19,764 nt of DNA. Origin: Bacteroidota bacterium (lineage in GTDB: Bacteria; Bacteroidota; Bacteroidia; CAMBQF01). Location of the stretch: contig JAIXUZ010000231.1 of the NCBI GenBank assembly GCA_027483285.1, forward strand, positions 1 to 19,764, written 5' to 3'. The notes under the pieces were generated by a model. It searched no databases and had not been told where the DNA came from. It saw nothing but the letters and a program-made list of their open reading frames with translations. Positions 6,974 through 14,224 of the stretch are shown here, in pieces (within the stretch, counting starts at the first letter, position 1; every line of letters begins with the position of its first letter). The translations under genes and the position numbers were made by a program.

Positions 6974-8545
6974 ATGGATTTTAGAGATAAATTAAGGGGC
7001 AGCCTGTCTAATGACTTACCTTCCTCTTTGGTGGTTTTTTTGGTTGCTTTGCCTTTGTGTTTGGGTATCGCACTTGGGTCAAACGCCCCAAACCTTTTTG
7101 CAGGATTGATTGCCGGTATAGTAGGCGGTATAGTTGTTGGCTCTATAAGTGGCTCTCAACTTAGCGTAAGTGGGCCTGCTGCTGGTTTAACTCTGATTGT
7201 AGCATCGGCCATTGCCGACTTGCCCGCTTACGAGGCTTTTCTTTTGGCTGTAGTGCTTGCGGGTGTTATACAAATACTACTTGGTAAACTTAAGGCTGGA
7301 TTTTTAGGTGATTTTGTGCCAGTATCTGTTATTAAGGGAATGTTGGCGGCAATTGGTATTATGCTTATACTAAAGCAAATTCCACACCTTTTGGGTTCTG
7401 ATGCTGACTATATGGGTGATGAGGAATTCTCTCAGCCCGACCATAAAAATACGTTTACTGAACTGTGGGATGCAATAAACCACATTACGCCCAGTACTTT
7501 TTTTATAGGATTAATTGGTATTGCAATTCTCGTATTATGGGACACTAAGTTTTTTAAAAATCATAAGATTTTAAGCCTTTTACCAGGCTCTCTTATAGTT
7601 GTTGTAACAGGCATTGTTATACAGCAAATTTATATCAACTTCGCACCTGATTATGCAGTAAGGCCAGAGCATATGGTTGCCATACCTGTAGCTGGCTCGT
7701 TTACTGAATTCAAAACCTTTTTCAGGACGCCTGATATAAATTTTTTGTCTAACCTTAATGTTTGGATAACTGCAGGTACTATTGCGCTGGTAGCCAGTTT
7801 AGAATCGTTACTTAGCTTAGAGGCCAGCGACAAGTTGGACCCTTACAAGAGGCTATCGCCGCCAAACCGCGAGTTGGTGGCACAAGGGGTTGGCAACATC
7901 GTATCTGGCCTGTTGGGTGGCTTGCCTGTTACAGCTGTTATTGTGCGCAGTTCGGCCAACATTACAGCAGGTGCCAAAACTAAGTTAAGTGCTATTTTGC
8001 ACGGTGTTTTGCTATTGGTATGCGTGGTGTTTATACCAGATATACTAAATATGATACCGTATTCGGCGCTTGCTGCTGTATTAATATTTGTAGGCTTTAA
8101 ACTGGCAAAGCCCACTGTTTTTAAAGAGGTTTATTTGCGCGGTTGGCCCCAGTTTGTTCCTTTTATAGTTACCATTGGTGCAATAATAGTTACCGACTTG
8201 CTAAAGGGTATTTTTGTTGGTATTGCTATAGCGCTTTTCTATTTAATACGTAGTAACTACAAACAGGCTGTGCTAGTTGTTAATGATGGGTCTAATTACC
8301 TTATGCGCTTTCGAAGCGAGGTGTCTTTTCTCAACAAATCATTTGTGCGGAATTGGCTTGAAAAAATACCTGCTGGCAGCCATGTACTTATTGATGCATC
8401 AAACTCTCATTATATAGATAATGACATTATACAAGATGTGCACGACTTCTTAGAGCATGCACACCTAAAAGAAATTAGGGTTGAATTTAAAAAACCGAAA
8501 AACGGAATAGACCATTTTAAACAATCAAATGGAGCTGATTTATGA
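6974..8545 (+). CDS. SulP-family anion (probably bicarbonate) transporter
   Basis: This 523-residue SulP/SLC26 transporter has an N-terminal sequence (NDLPSSLVVFLVALPLCLGI) followed by the SGPAAGLT motif (66-73), which forms part of the anion-binding half-helix. About 10-14 membrane segments extend to residue 425. ESLLSLEASDKLDP (277-290) and GGLPVTAVIVRSSANI (315-330) are typical of the SulP core. Residues about 440-505 (LMRFRSEVSFLN, VLIDASNSHYID) form a cytoplasmic STAS domain. SulP proteins exchange or co-transport sulphate, bicarbonate or other anions. Because the next gene is a carbonic anhydrase overlapping by four bases (ATGA), bicarbonate is the most likely substrate here, as in BicA-like systems. 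This is inferred from context, not from a substrate motif. Confidence 0.93.
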   Translation: MDFRDKLRGSLSNDLPSSLVVFLVALPLCLGIALGSNAPNLFAGLIAGIVGGIVVGSISGSQLSVSGPAAGLTLIVASAIADLPAYEAFLLAVVLAGVIQILLGKLKAGFLGDFVPVSVIKGMLAAIGIMLILKQIPHLLGSDADYMGDEEFSQPDHKNTFTELWDAINHITPSTFFIGLIGIAILVLWDTKFFKNHKILSLLPGSLIVVVTGIVIQQIYINFAPDYAVRPEHMVAIPVAGSFTEFKTFFRTPDINFLSNLNVWITAGTIALVASLESLLSLEASDKLDPYKRLSPPNRELVAQGVGNIVSGLLGGLPVTAVIVRSSANITAGAKTKLSAILHGVLLLVCVVFIPDILNMIPYSALAAVLIFVGFKLAKPTVFKEVYLRGWPQFVPFIVTIGAIIVTDLLKGIFVGIAIALFYLIRSNYKQAVLVVNDGSNYLMRFRSEVSFLNKSFVRNWLEKIPAGSHVLIDASNSHYIDNDIIQDVHDFLEHAHLKEIRVEFKKPKNGIDHFKQSNGADL

Positions 8546-9174
8546 AAAGCATAGAGCGAATATTATTAGAAAATAAGGCTTGGTCTAAGGAAAAGCTGAT
8601 GGACGATGCTGATTTTTTTAGCCGTTTAGAGAAACTTCAGAAGCCCGATTTTTTGTGGATAGGATGTTCTGACAGCCGTGTGCCTGCTAATGAGGTTACC
8701 AATACTGAACCAGGCGAGATGTTTGTACACCGTAATATTGCCAATATGGTAGTGCATACAGACCTTAACCTGCTTAGTGTATTGCAATATGCAGTTGAGG
8801 TTTTAGAGGTTAAACACATCATAGTATGTGGCCATTATGGTTGCGGTGGTGTTAGGGCAGCCTTGGGCAACCAAAGCCTGGGTATAATAAATAAATGGTT
8901 GCGTAATATTAAAGATGTGTACCGTAACCACCGCGAAGAAATTGATGCGTTGACAGACATGGATGCCAAAACAGATAGGCTGGTTGAACTAAATGTTAAA
9001 GAGCAGGTAATGAACCTAGCTAAAACGTCTATTATTCAAAAAGCATGGCAAGAAGATAGCCGGCCTCATATACACGGTTGGGTTTATGGCCTGGGTGATG
9101 GTATTTTAAAGCCTGTTTTTAATATGGACCCCCAAACACCTATAGATCCTATATACATATACGATAATTTGTAA
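8542..9174 (+). CDS. can: beta-class carbonic anhydrase
   Basis: This 210-residue enzyme interconverts CO2 and bicarbonate in the cytoplasm. The zinc ligands of the beta class are visible at C42 and D44 (GCSDSRVPANEV) and H98 and C101 (VCGHYGCGGV), at the same numbers as in the E. coli Can protein. The R46 that pairs with D44 and the segment FVHRNIANMV are also present. Length matches the family. Its ATG overlaps the SulP stop (ATGA), so the two are almost certainly co-translated. Together they would supply bicarbonate for carboxylases such as acetyl-CoA carboxylase, or balance internal pH. Confidence 0.95.
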   Translation: MKSIERILLENKAWSKEKLMDDADFFSRLEKLQKPDFLWIGCSDSRVPANEVTNTEPGEMFVHRNIANMVVHTDLNLLSVLQYAVEVLEVKHIIVCGHYGCGGVRAALGNQSLGIINKWLRNIKDVYRNHREEIDALTDMDAKTDRLVELNVKEQVMNLAKTSIIQKAWQEDSRPHIHGWVYGLGDGILKPVFNMDPQTPIDPIYIYDNL

Positions 9175-9188
9175 CTATAGGCTTTTTT
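9139..9188 (+). terminator. weak terminator-like stem after carbonic anhydrase
   Basis: CCTATAG (9139-9145) can pair with CTATAGG (9175-9181), which starts right after the TAA and is followed by CTTTTTTT. The loop is long (29 bases) and the stem is short and mostly A-T, so this is a poor intrinsic terminator on sequence alone, but the T-run is in the right place. Confidence 0.3.
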
Positions 9189-9231
9189 TCAGGCAGTAAC
9201 CCGTTGCCGGAATTTTTTGGTAACTATGTTT

Positions 9232-10563
9232 TTATGTAAAAAACCAAAAGTGTATCGCAACAAATACTGCAGTTAATACGGCAGTGCTAATGGCCCAGGT
9301 TTTAATGGGAATGTATTGCGATGGAGAAACATTTTCTATAGCCCTAACCCTATAAATTAAATAAGCTTTTTCTGTAATCGAGGCAAGCACTACAGATAAG
9401 GCTACGCCGTTTATGCCCCAAAAATATCCCAGTATCAGGCCTGTAACAATGGCTGTAAATAGCTCAAGAACAGAGCCTTGCACAATAGCCCTACGGTACC
9501 CCAAGCCAAGTAATATGCTTTGTGGAAACACAAAGCGACTTATTACCAACAGTAAAAAGATGTTAAATACCGAGGCCGATGCTGCAAACTCAGGGTTAAA
9601 AATTGTAGGGTATATAAATGGACTGGCTACCATTAGCAAAGCACAAAAGGGGAATAGTATGCCAATGTGTGTTGCTGTAGAGCGTTTTATAGGTTGCAAG
9701 CCTTGCCTCCATTCTTTGCCTGCTTCGGCAATTTGGGGTATAAGGGCTGCGCTAAACGCGTTGGCCAATAATAGGGTTAGCGGCAACTCTTTGGCACCAT
9801 AACGGTAAAGGGCAAAATCGGTTTCGCCCATAAACCCCGACACAAAAAAACCCGATATATATTCTACCGACCCACTAAAAAGGGCGGCTACAATTAAGGG
9901 CGATGCGCCTATCATCAATTTTAGCAGTATTTCTTTTTTTGGCCTGTATATTTTTTTTCCAAATACCACACCAACCAGCAGCACAAAGCGCAATAGGTTT
10001 AGTGCTATAAGCCAGTTAACACAATCGTCAATGCCATTGCCCCAAGCAAAGGCTGCTGCAACGGCTACTATATGTGCTGTGTAGTGCAGTATACTAAACC
10101 ACACCAAAAAAGTAAGACGTTGCTCCAACAGCAAAACATACTCCATCATTACTGCTGTGCCCGATATAAATATGACCATCCCAAACAGTAATAATGCATT
10201 TCTATATGGGCCTGCTGCAAGGTCGGGGTATAGCAGGTGTATAAAGCCAAGGTAAAACAGTGTTATAGGTATGCGGAACGCCATAAGCCACCAAAAGGTG
10301 TTTTGCATAAGCGCTTTTTTGTTGTTAGTTTTTGCATACTGTATCAGCATGTTTTGCATAAACCCGTTTAGCCAGAAAAAGCTAACGGCTGATGAAAGGA
10401 ATATCAACGTTTCATAAATGCCGATAAGTTGAGAGCTAACGCCCATTTGTGCAAGTACAATACCGGTAAGTAGCAGCGATGCAAATCTGAATAACTGCAC
10501 AAACTGCAACGCAGAAGTGCCATTGTTGAATATTGCAGAAAGTGATGTGCTCTTATTACTCAA
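9232..10563 (-). CDS. MOP-superfamily polysaccharide flippase
   Basis: This is an integral membrane protein of about 440 residues with some 12-14 hydrophobic helices and few charges between them (for example FRFASLLLTGIVLA, SAVSFFWLNGFMQN, YRYGAKELPLTLLLANAFSA). The layout is that of Wzx-like or oligosaccharide flippases, which move lipid-linked sugar across the inner membrane. The frame can be extended to an ATG at 10638, but that would add 25 residues antisense to the conserved start of the divergent gene at 10583. A TTG at 10561-10563 (then SNKSTSLSAIF) avoids the overlap, and similar proteins begin just before the FRFASLLLTG helix, so I chose it, though it is not certain. The substrate is unknown. 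Confidence 0.82.
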   Translation of the reverse strand: MSNKSTSLSAIFNNGTSALQFVQLFRFASLLLTGIVLAQMGVSSQLIGIYETLIFLSSAVSFFWLNGFMQNMLIQYAKTNNKKALMQNTFWWLMAFRIPITLFYLGFIHLLYPDLAAGPYRNALLLFGMVIFISGTAVMMEYVLLLEQRLTFLVWFSILHYTAHIVAVAAAFAWGNGIDDCVNWLIALNLLRFVLLVGVVFGKKIYRPKKEILLKLMIGASPLIVAALFSGSVEYISGFFVSGFMGETDFALYRYGAKELPLTLLLANAFSAALIPQIAEAGKEWRQGLQPIKRSTATHIGILFPFCALLMVASPFIYPTIFNPEFAASASVFNIFLLLVISRFVFPQSILLGLGYRRAIVQGSVLELFTAIVTGLILGYFWGINGVALSVVLASITEKAYLIYRVRAIENVSPSQYIPIKTWAISTAVLTAVFVAIHFWFFT

Positions 10564-10582
10564 TTTACCCGATATTTGAAAC

Positions 10583-11470
10583 GTGGTTACCCATCTAAAA
10601 CACAGCGAAATTAACAAACTTAAATGGGACGGTTGCATTTCGTCCTCAATATGCCCGTTGCCTTATGGGCTAAGTTGGTATTTAGATGTGGTAGCCCCCG
10701 GTTGGGAAGCCTTGGTACTGGGCGATTATGAAGCGGTTATGGCTTTGCCTTGCCGCACTAAATATGGTGTAAACTATATTTTTACCCCACCATTTGTGCA
10801 GCAATTAGGTGTTTTTGGCCCTGATAATATTGATGTGGCAGCTTTTATACAGGCTATCCCCGCTAAGTTTAAGTATGTGGATTTTAACCTAAATGAAGCC
10901 AATGTCTTAGAAGGCATATCAAACAACAATACCCTTTTAAACCTTAATGCAGCATACGAAAATTTGTATGCTGCCTTTGCCGATAATACCAAGCGCAATA
11001 TAAAGAAGGCAGAAAGGGCGGGCTATACTTTTAAAGAACTGGTAAGTCCTACCGAGGTTATTAGACTTTTTAAAGCAAATAAAGGTAAAGATGTAGCTTT
11101 GGGCGATACAGAATACAGCCTGTTAGAAAAACTGGTAGCTAAGGCTAAGCATCATAAAGCTTCCACTGTTTTTGGGGTTGCAGAAACTTCAGGAACTATT
11201 GTAGCGAGTGCTGTTTTTATATCAACATTAGGTAGGCATGTTTTTTTATTTTCAGGCAACAATGCAGAGGCCAGACAGGCCGGTGCAATGCATTTTCTTA
11301 TAGCCGCATACATTAATCTGCATGCAGGCACAAATACTTTGTTGGACTTTGAAGGCTCTAACAATGCCAACCTGGCCCGCTTTTACTTAAGCTTTGGCGG
11401 CTATGTAGCAAAGTACCCTAAGTTAAAGATTAACAGGTTGCCTTTTCCTTTAAATAAGCTTAAGACTTAA
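10583..11470 (+). CDS. FemAB/GNAT-like transferase
   Basis: This 295-residue protein starts with HLKHSEINKLKWDGCI and has PYGLSWYLDVVAPGWEALVL, typical of a Bacteroidota family related to FemAB and GNAT acyl/aminoacyl transferases. The second half has NTKRNIKKAERAGYTF (134-149), VASAVFISTLGRHVFLFSG and NLARFYLSFGG, matching the GNAT-like core. The exact donor and acceptor are unknown; related proteins modify peptidoglycan peptides or surface polysaccharides. The frame has a TGA at 10577-10579, so the GTG at 10583 is the first possible start and no ATG is near. The gene is divergent from the flippase, suggesting a shared envelope role. It ends in a 4-base TTAA overlap with recO. Confidence 0.78.
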   Translation: MVTHLKHSEINKLKWDGCISSSICPLPYGLSWYLDVVAPGWEALVLGDYEAVMALPCRTKYGVNYIFTPPFVQQLGVFGPDNIDVAAFIQAIPAKFKYVDFNLNEANVLEGISNNNTLLNLNAAYENLYAAFADNTKRNIKKAERAGYTFKELVSPTEVIRLFKANKGKDVALGDTEYSLLEKLVAKAKHHKASTVFGVAETSGTIVASAVFISTLGRHVFLFSGNNAEARQAGAMHFLIAAYINLHAGTNTLLDFEGSNNANLARFYLSFGGYVAKYPKLKINRLPFPLNKLKT

Positions 11471-11472
11471 GC
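11458..11472. repeat. perfect palindrome across tail-to-tail stop codons
   Basis: GCTTAAG (11458-11464) and CTTAAGC (11466-11472) are perfect reverse complements around a single A. The right arm contains the TTAA shared by the two convergent stop codons. The loop is too short for a standard terminator and there is no adjacent T-run. Confidence 0.4.
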
Positions 11473-12183
11473 CAACACCTCTTTTAATATTAGGTGAGAT
11501 TTGATTGTTCCCATTGACTCTATATGTATCCTGTAATACTCCAGTAAACGCACTAATAATAGCTCGCGCCTGGCTTTATCAGGATGAAAGTGAACGGCCC
11601 CCTCGCTCATATACCAGTTAATGCACTGCGCCAACAGGGCAGTTTCTGTACTATCAGTATAGTGCGGGTGGTTAGGTACAGTAGATGTAAACTCGCCTAC
11701 CATCAAATCAAAATACAAGGTAGCCCCCTCGGGTGGCTCGGTAGGCAAAAAGCCTAAAAAGCGCGATAGGCCTATTAAAAAAGCATGAGGGAAGAGCGCC
11801 GGGATATCTTTAGCATGCTCCAGGTTGCGGGTAGTGGTTTCTAAAAAGGAAAAAAGATCATCGTCTTTCTCTTCGTGTTTTACACTTTTAATAAACACCT
11901 CGGCCATAAATACCGCCAGCGACCCCTTTATTATATTACCACTAATGCTATGCCATGGTTCTGCCAGCGAAACCTCTTTAAGGTTTTGCATGTTGTTGTT
12001 CTCCTTTTTGTACGATACGATGTTGAGGAGTGTGAGGGGTTGGAAATAGCTAAGCCCTATTTTGCTGTTCATGCGCACAAACAGGGTTTTAAGCCCATCG
12101 GCTTGGGTATAGGCTTTTACAACAAGGCTTTTATCGTTATACTTTTGGTAGTGTAAAATAATAGCCCGCGTGGTATACAGCAT
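11467..12183 (-). CDS. recO: DNA repair protein RecO
   Basis: This 238-residue protein begins MLYTTRAIILHYQKYNDKSL and continues VKAYTQADGLKTLFVR, the typical N-terminal OB-fold of RecO. LLAQCINWYMSEGA is in the helical C-terminal domain. RecO works with RecR (and RecF) to load RecA on gapped DNA coated by SSB, in the cytoplasm. No C-x2-C zinc motif is present; only one cysteine is seen in the C-terminal half, so this is a zinc-less form. It follows the 517-residue gene by 9 bases and ends overlapping the convergent gene by four bases. Confidence 0.92.
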   Translation of the reverse strand: MLYTTRAIILHYQKYNDKSLVVKAYTQADGLKTLFVRMNSKIGLSYFQPLTLLNIVSYKKENNNMQNLKEVSLAEPWHSISGNIIKGSLAVFMAEVFIKSVKHEEKDDDLFSFLETTTRNLEHAKDIPALFPHAFLIGLSRFLGFLPTEPPEGATLYFDLMVGEFTSTVPNHPHYTDSTETALLAQCINWYMSEGAVHFHPDKARRELLLVRLLEYYRIHIESMGTIKSHLILKEVLA

Positions 12184-12200
12184 TGTGTAATTTTACAATG
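12181..12200 (-). promoter_or_regulatory. hairpin holding the recO start codon
   Basis: On the minus strand CATTGT (containing the end of the upstream frame, before and into its TAA) can pair with ACAATG, which contains the recO ATG. The stem has six pairs plus one G-T wobble. A ribosome ending the upstream frame would melt it, so the arrangement would fit translational coupling. The stem is short and the role is inferred. Confidence 0.35.
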
Positions 12201-13746
12201 TTGCTGGTATCTGGCAGCTATCTACAATAGCGGTAATGGTAGAACGGGGGTGCTTAAAGAAATCAGAAACAAGCGTAGACTTATAAATTCCGCTCATTTT
12301 TTCTACATATTGTTTCCGGCCGGTAAGCATCCATTGGGCACCGTAGTAGTAAGCGTGTATACAAATATCATTATCCTCGTTTATTTTACGCCCCTGTGTA
12401 AGCTTAATATAGCGCTTATAGGTATTAACGCATTTCTCATATTCTTTATTAGAGAAGTAACCTATCATCAGGCATGTAAAATAACTATCTATGCTCTCAG
12501 AGAATGATATTTGCTGATATGATATAAGGGTTTCTTCAATTAGGTCCATAGCCTCGCTACGCTGCGTGTTGTTACCCAGTAGCATAAGCGCACTAAGGTT
12601 AAGCCTAAGGTGTATAAGGTCTAATATATTATTACGCTTCCATTCTGTATTGTTATGTATTTCTTCGGCTTTGTTGCGCCAAAGTTCAATGTCGGTGCGC
12701 ACTTCTTCGGGTATGTTTTGCTCGGCACCTGGCAGGTTTAGCAATTGGTGAAAGTTGGCTAAATAATAAGTAGCTTTAATATTAATTGCAAACAACTCGG
12801 GCTGGTTGCCAAAATACTTCCAGTATTGAAAATACTCATTTAAGCGCAGTAGTTTATCAATTTCTTTTTTGCTATCCCTGGAATTTAGGTCAATATCGGG
12901 GTGGTTTAATTTAAACAGGGTTATTTTACTTTGCATATCAGTAAAATAAGGCATAACCACATAGCCATATTTATTTAAATCATCCTCAAAAACGGCAAGG
13001 TTTTGCAGATTTTCAGGCGTATAAAATAGCTGAGCATTGTAATAATAATTTATATAAAAGGTAAAATACCTTGCGTGGGCTGATATGGAAAAGCAAGTAT
13101 GGTTAATGTATTTTTCAAAATAATCAAGGTGTTTCTGTAAATCAGAGCCTAAATCATTTTCACGGACATTAATATTAATATTACTTTTAAAGTACAGCGT
13201 TAATTCATTTAAAATTATCTCGTAGCTTAAAATTTCGTTAAGGCGTTTTTGTAACTTTAAACCCTCGCCATGCGCATTACTCATGTAGCTATACTGCGAT
13301 AAAAAGGTAAGGGCACGAGCCGTAGCCTTAAAATCTTCAATCTTTTCGCCAATATCCAACAGCAGTTCCATCAGCTTTACTGCTTCGGTAATGCGGCCAT
13401 GGCTCACCATCAATTCGGGCTTAAAAACGCTTATTGATATGTAAGTAGGGTAGTTACGTGCTAAATACGATGTTAATTTTAGGGTATACGATGCAAGCTG
13501 GTTAAAACTTTGGCGCGTTTGTTTATCAGCATTTCCATAAATAAGCTTGCACAATTCTTCGTTGCCCTGAAATACATTTATATCAGTAGTAATTGAATTG
13601 ATAAGCTTAAGAGGTAATTGCGCATTTGCTTTGGCCAGATACGTTTTAAACTCAGCTAAATGCTCGTCACTTAAAAGCTTTACCAGCTTTTCAATTGTAA
13701 GCACTTGCACTTGCTGTTTTGCAGGAATAGCCACTAGTTCACCCAT
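12193..13746 (-). CDS. unrecognised 517-residue protein upstream of recO
   Basis: I do not recognise the family. The protein has no signal peptide or membrane segment. It is rich in predicted helices with frequent aromatic residues (for example LARNYPTYISISVFKP, AHARYFTFYINYYYNAQLFY, EYEKCVNTYKRYIKLT), compatible with a TPR-like alpha-solenoid, but I cannot see a clean repeat register. It starts MGELVAIPAKQQVQVLTIEKL and ends SCQIPATL. It is transcribed with recO (9-base gap), so a cytoplasmic role is likely, though shared orientation alone says little about function. GC content is like the neighbours. Confidence 0.82.
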   Translation of the reverse strand: MGELVAIPAKQQVQVLTIEKLVKLLSDEHLAEFKTYLAKANAQLPLKLINSITTDINVFQGNEELCKLIYGNADKQTRQSFNQLASYTLKLTSYLARNYPTYISISVFKPELMVSHGRITEAVKLMELLLDIGEKIEDFKATARALTFLSQYSYMSNAHGEGLKLQKRLNEILSYEIILNELTLYFKSNININVRENDLGSDLQKHLDYFEKYINHTCFSISAHARYFTFYINYYYNAQLFYTPENLQNLAVFEDDLNKYGYVVMPYFTDMQSKITLFKLNHPDIDLNSRDSKKEIDKLLRLNEYFQYWKYFGNQPELFAINIKATYYLANFHQLLNLPGAEQNIPEEVRTDIELWRNKAEEIHNNTEWKRNNILDLIHLRLNLSALMLLGNNTQRSEAMDLIEETLISYQQISFSESIDSYFTCLMIGYFSNKEYEKCVNTYKRYIKLTQGRKINEDNDICIHAYYYGAQWMLTGRKQYVEKMSGIYKSTLVSDFFKHPRSTITAIVDSCQIPATL

Positions 13747-14224
13747 AATATTATTTTACTAAAGTAATCAATAATTTCTGATTTTAGGTGGTTAATCTAA
13801 CTTTTTTTTAATCTATGTAAGGTCTTTTCCTTATTAAGATAAATTTTATCTTCGGGTTGCGTATGCCTTGCCAATCTGTTCTTTAGCAATACAGTCAAGG
13901 CTGGGAGGTTTATTGTCTTTGATTTCTGCCTAAAGGATATTAATGTATAAACATTAAACTGATGTAAGAATTGACCTGAAATTTGACAATTTTTGCCTGG
14001 ACTGGTCTTATAAGCACACAAGCATGAATAGCAAATATTAAAATAGTGAAAACAATCTTTTAAAATTGAAATTACACGGCTTTTTCAATATGATATTTTT
14101 TAATTAATTATAATAGCAGATACATAATTCTCAATTGGAAATACAGTATCAAATTATCCATACCTTTAATAATCAATTATGTCTAATAGCAATGTCCGGG
14201 CTTTTTTGTTTTTATAGCTGATGG
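13747..14224. other. 478-base AT-rich intergenic stretch, no supported gene
   Basis: No RNA gene or convincing coding frame is seen. Two perfect inverted repeats stand out: AAGATAAA-T-TTTATCTT (13836-13852) and TTAATGT-ATAA-ACATTAA (13940-13957). A 74-codon minus-strand frame (13797-14021) has no family likeness or clear start signal. The segment 14170-14215 contains CCGGGCTTTTTTG, a T-run without a matching stem. The stretch may hold the promoter of the minus-strand 517-residue gene, and possibly a small RNA or gene remnant. Confidence 0.5.
13756..13767 (-). promoter_or_regulatory. candidate -7 box/inverted repeat upstream of 517-residue gene
   Basis: The minus strand reads TTACTTTAGTAA, a perfect inverted repeat (TTACT-N2-AGTAA) about 10 bases upstream of the ATG at 13746. 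It contains TTACTTTA, one base from the TTACTTTG seen upstream of acpP and of the repeat-protein pair. No convincing -33 TTTG is at the proper distance. Confidence 0.25.

Noticed and set aside
10564..10638. N-terminal extension of the flippase
   Set aside because: It is antisense to the conserved beginning of the FemAB-like gene and lies outside the expected flippase start, although it cannot be fully excluded.
13797..14021. 74-codon minus-strand frame (MCAYKTSPGKNC...)
   Set aside because: No family likeness, no start signal and low-complexity lysine-rich end; it lies in AT-rich non-coding DNA with inverted repeats inside it.
14185..14215. CCGGGCTTTTTTG as a terminator
   Set aside because: No GCCCGG partner upstream, and the T-run points away from the end of ggt.
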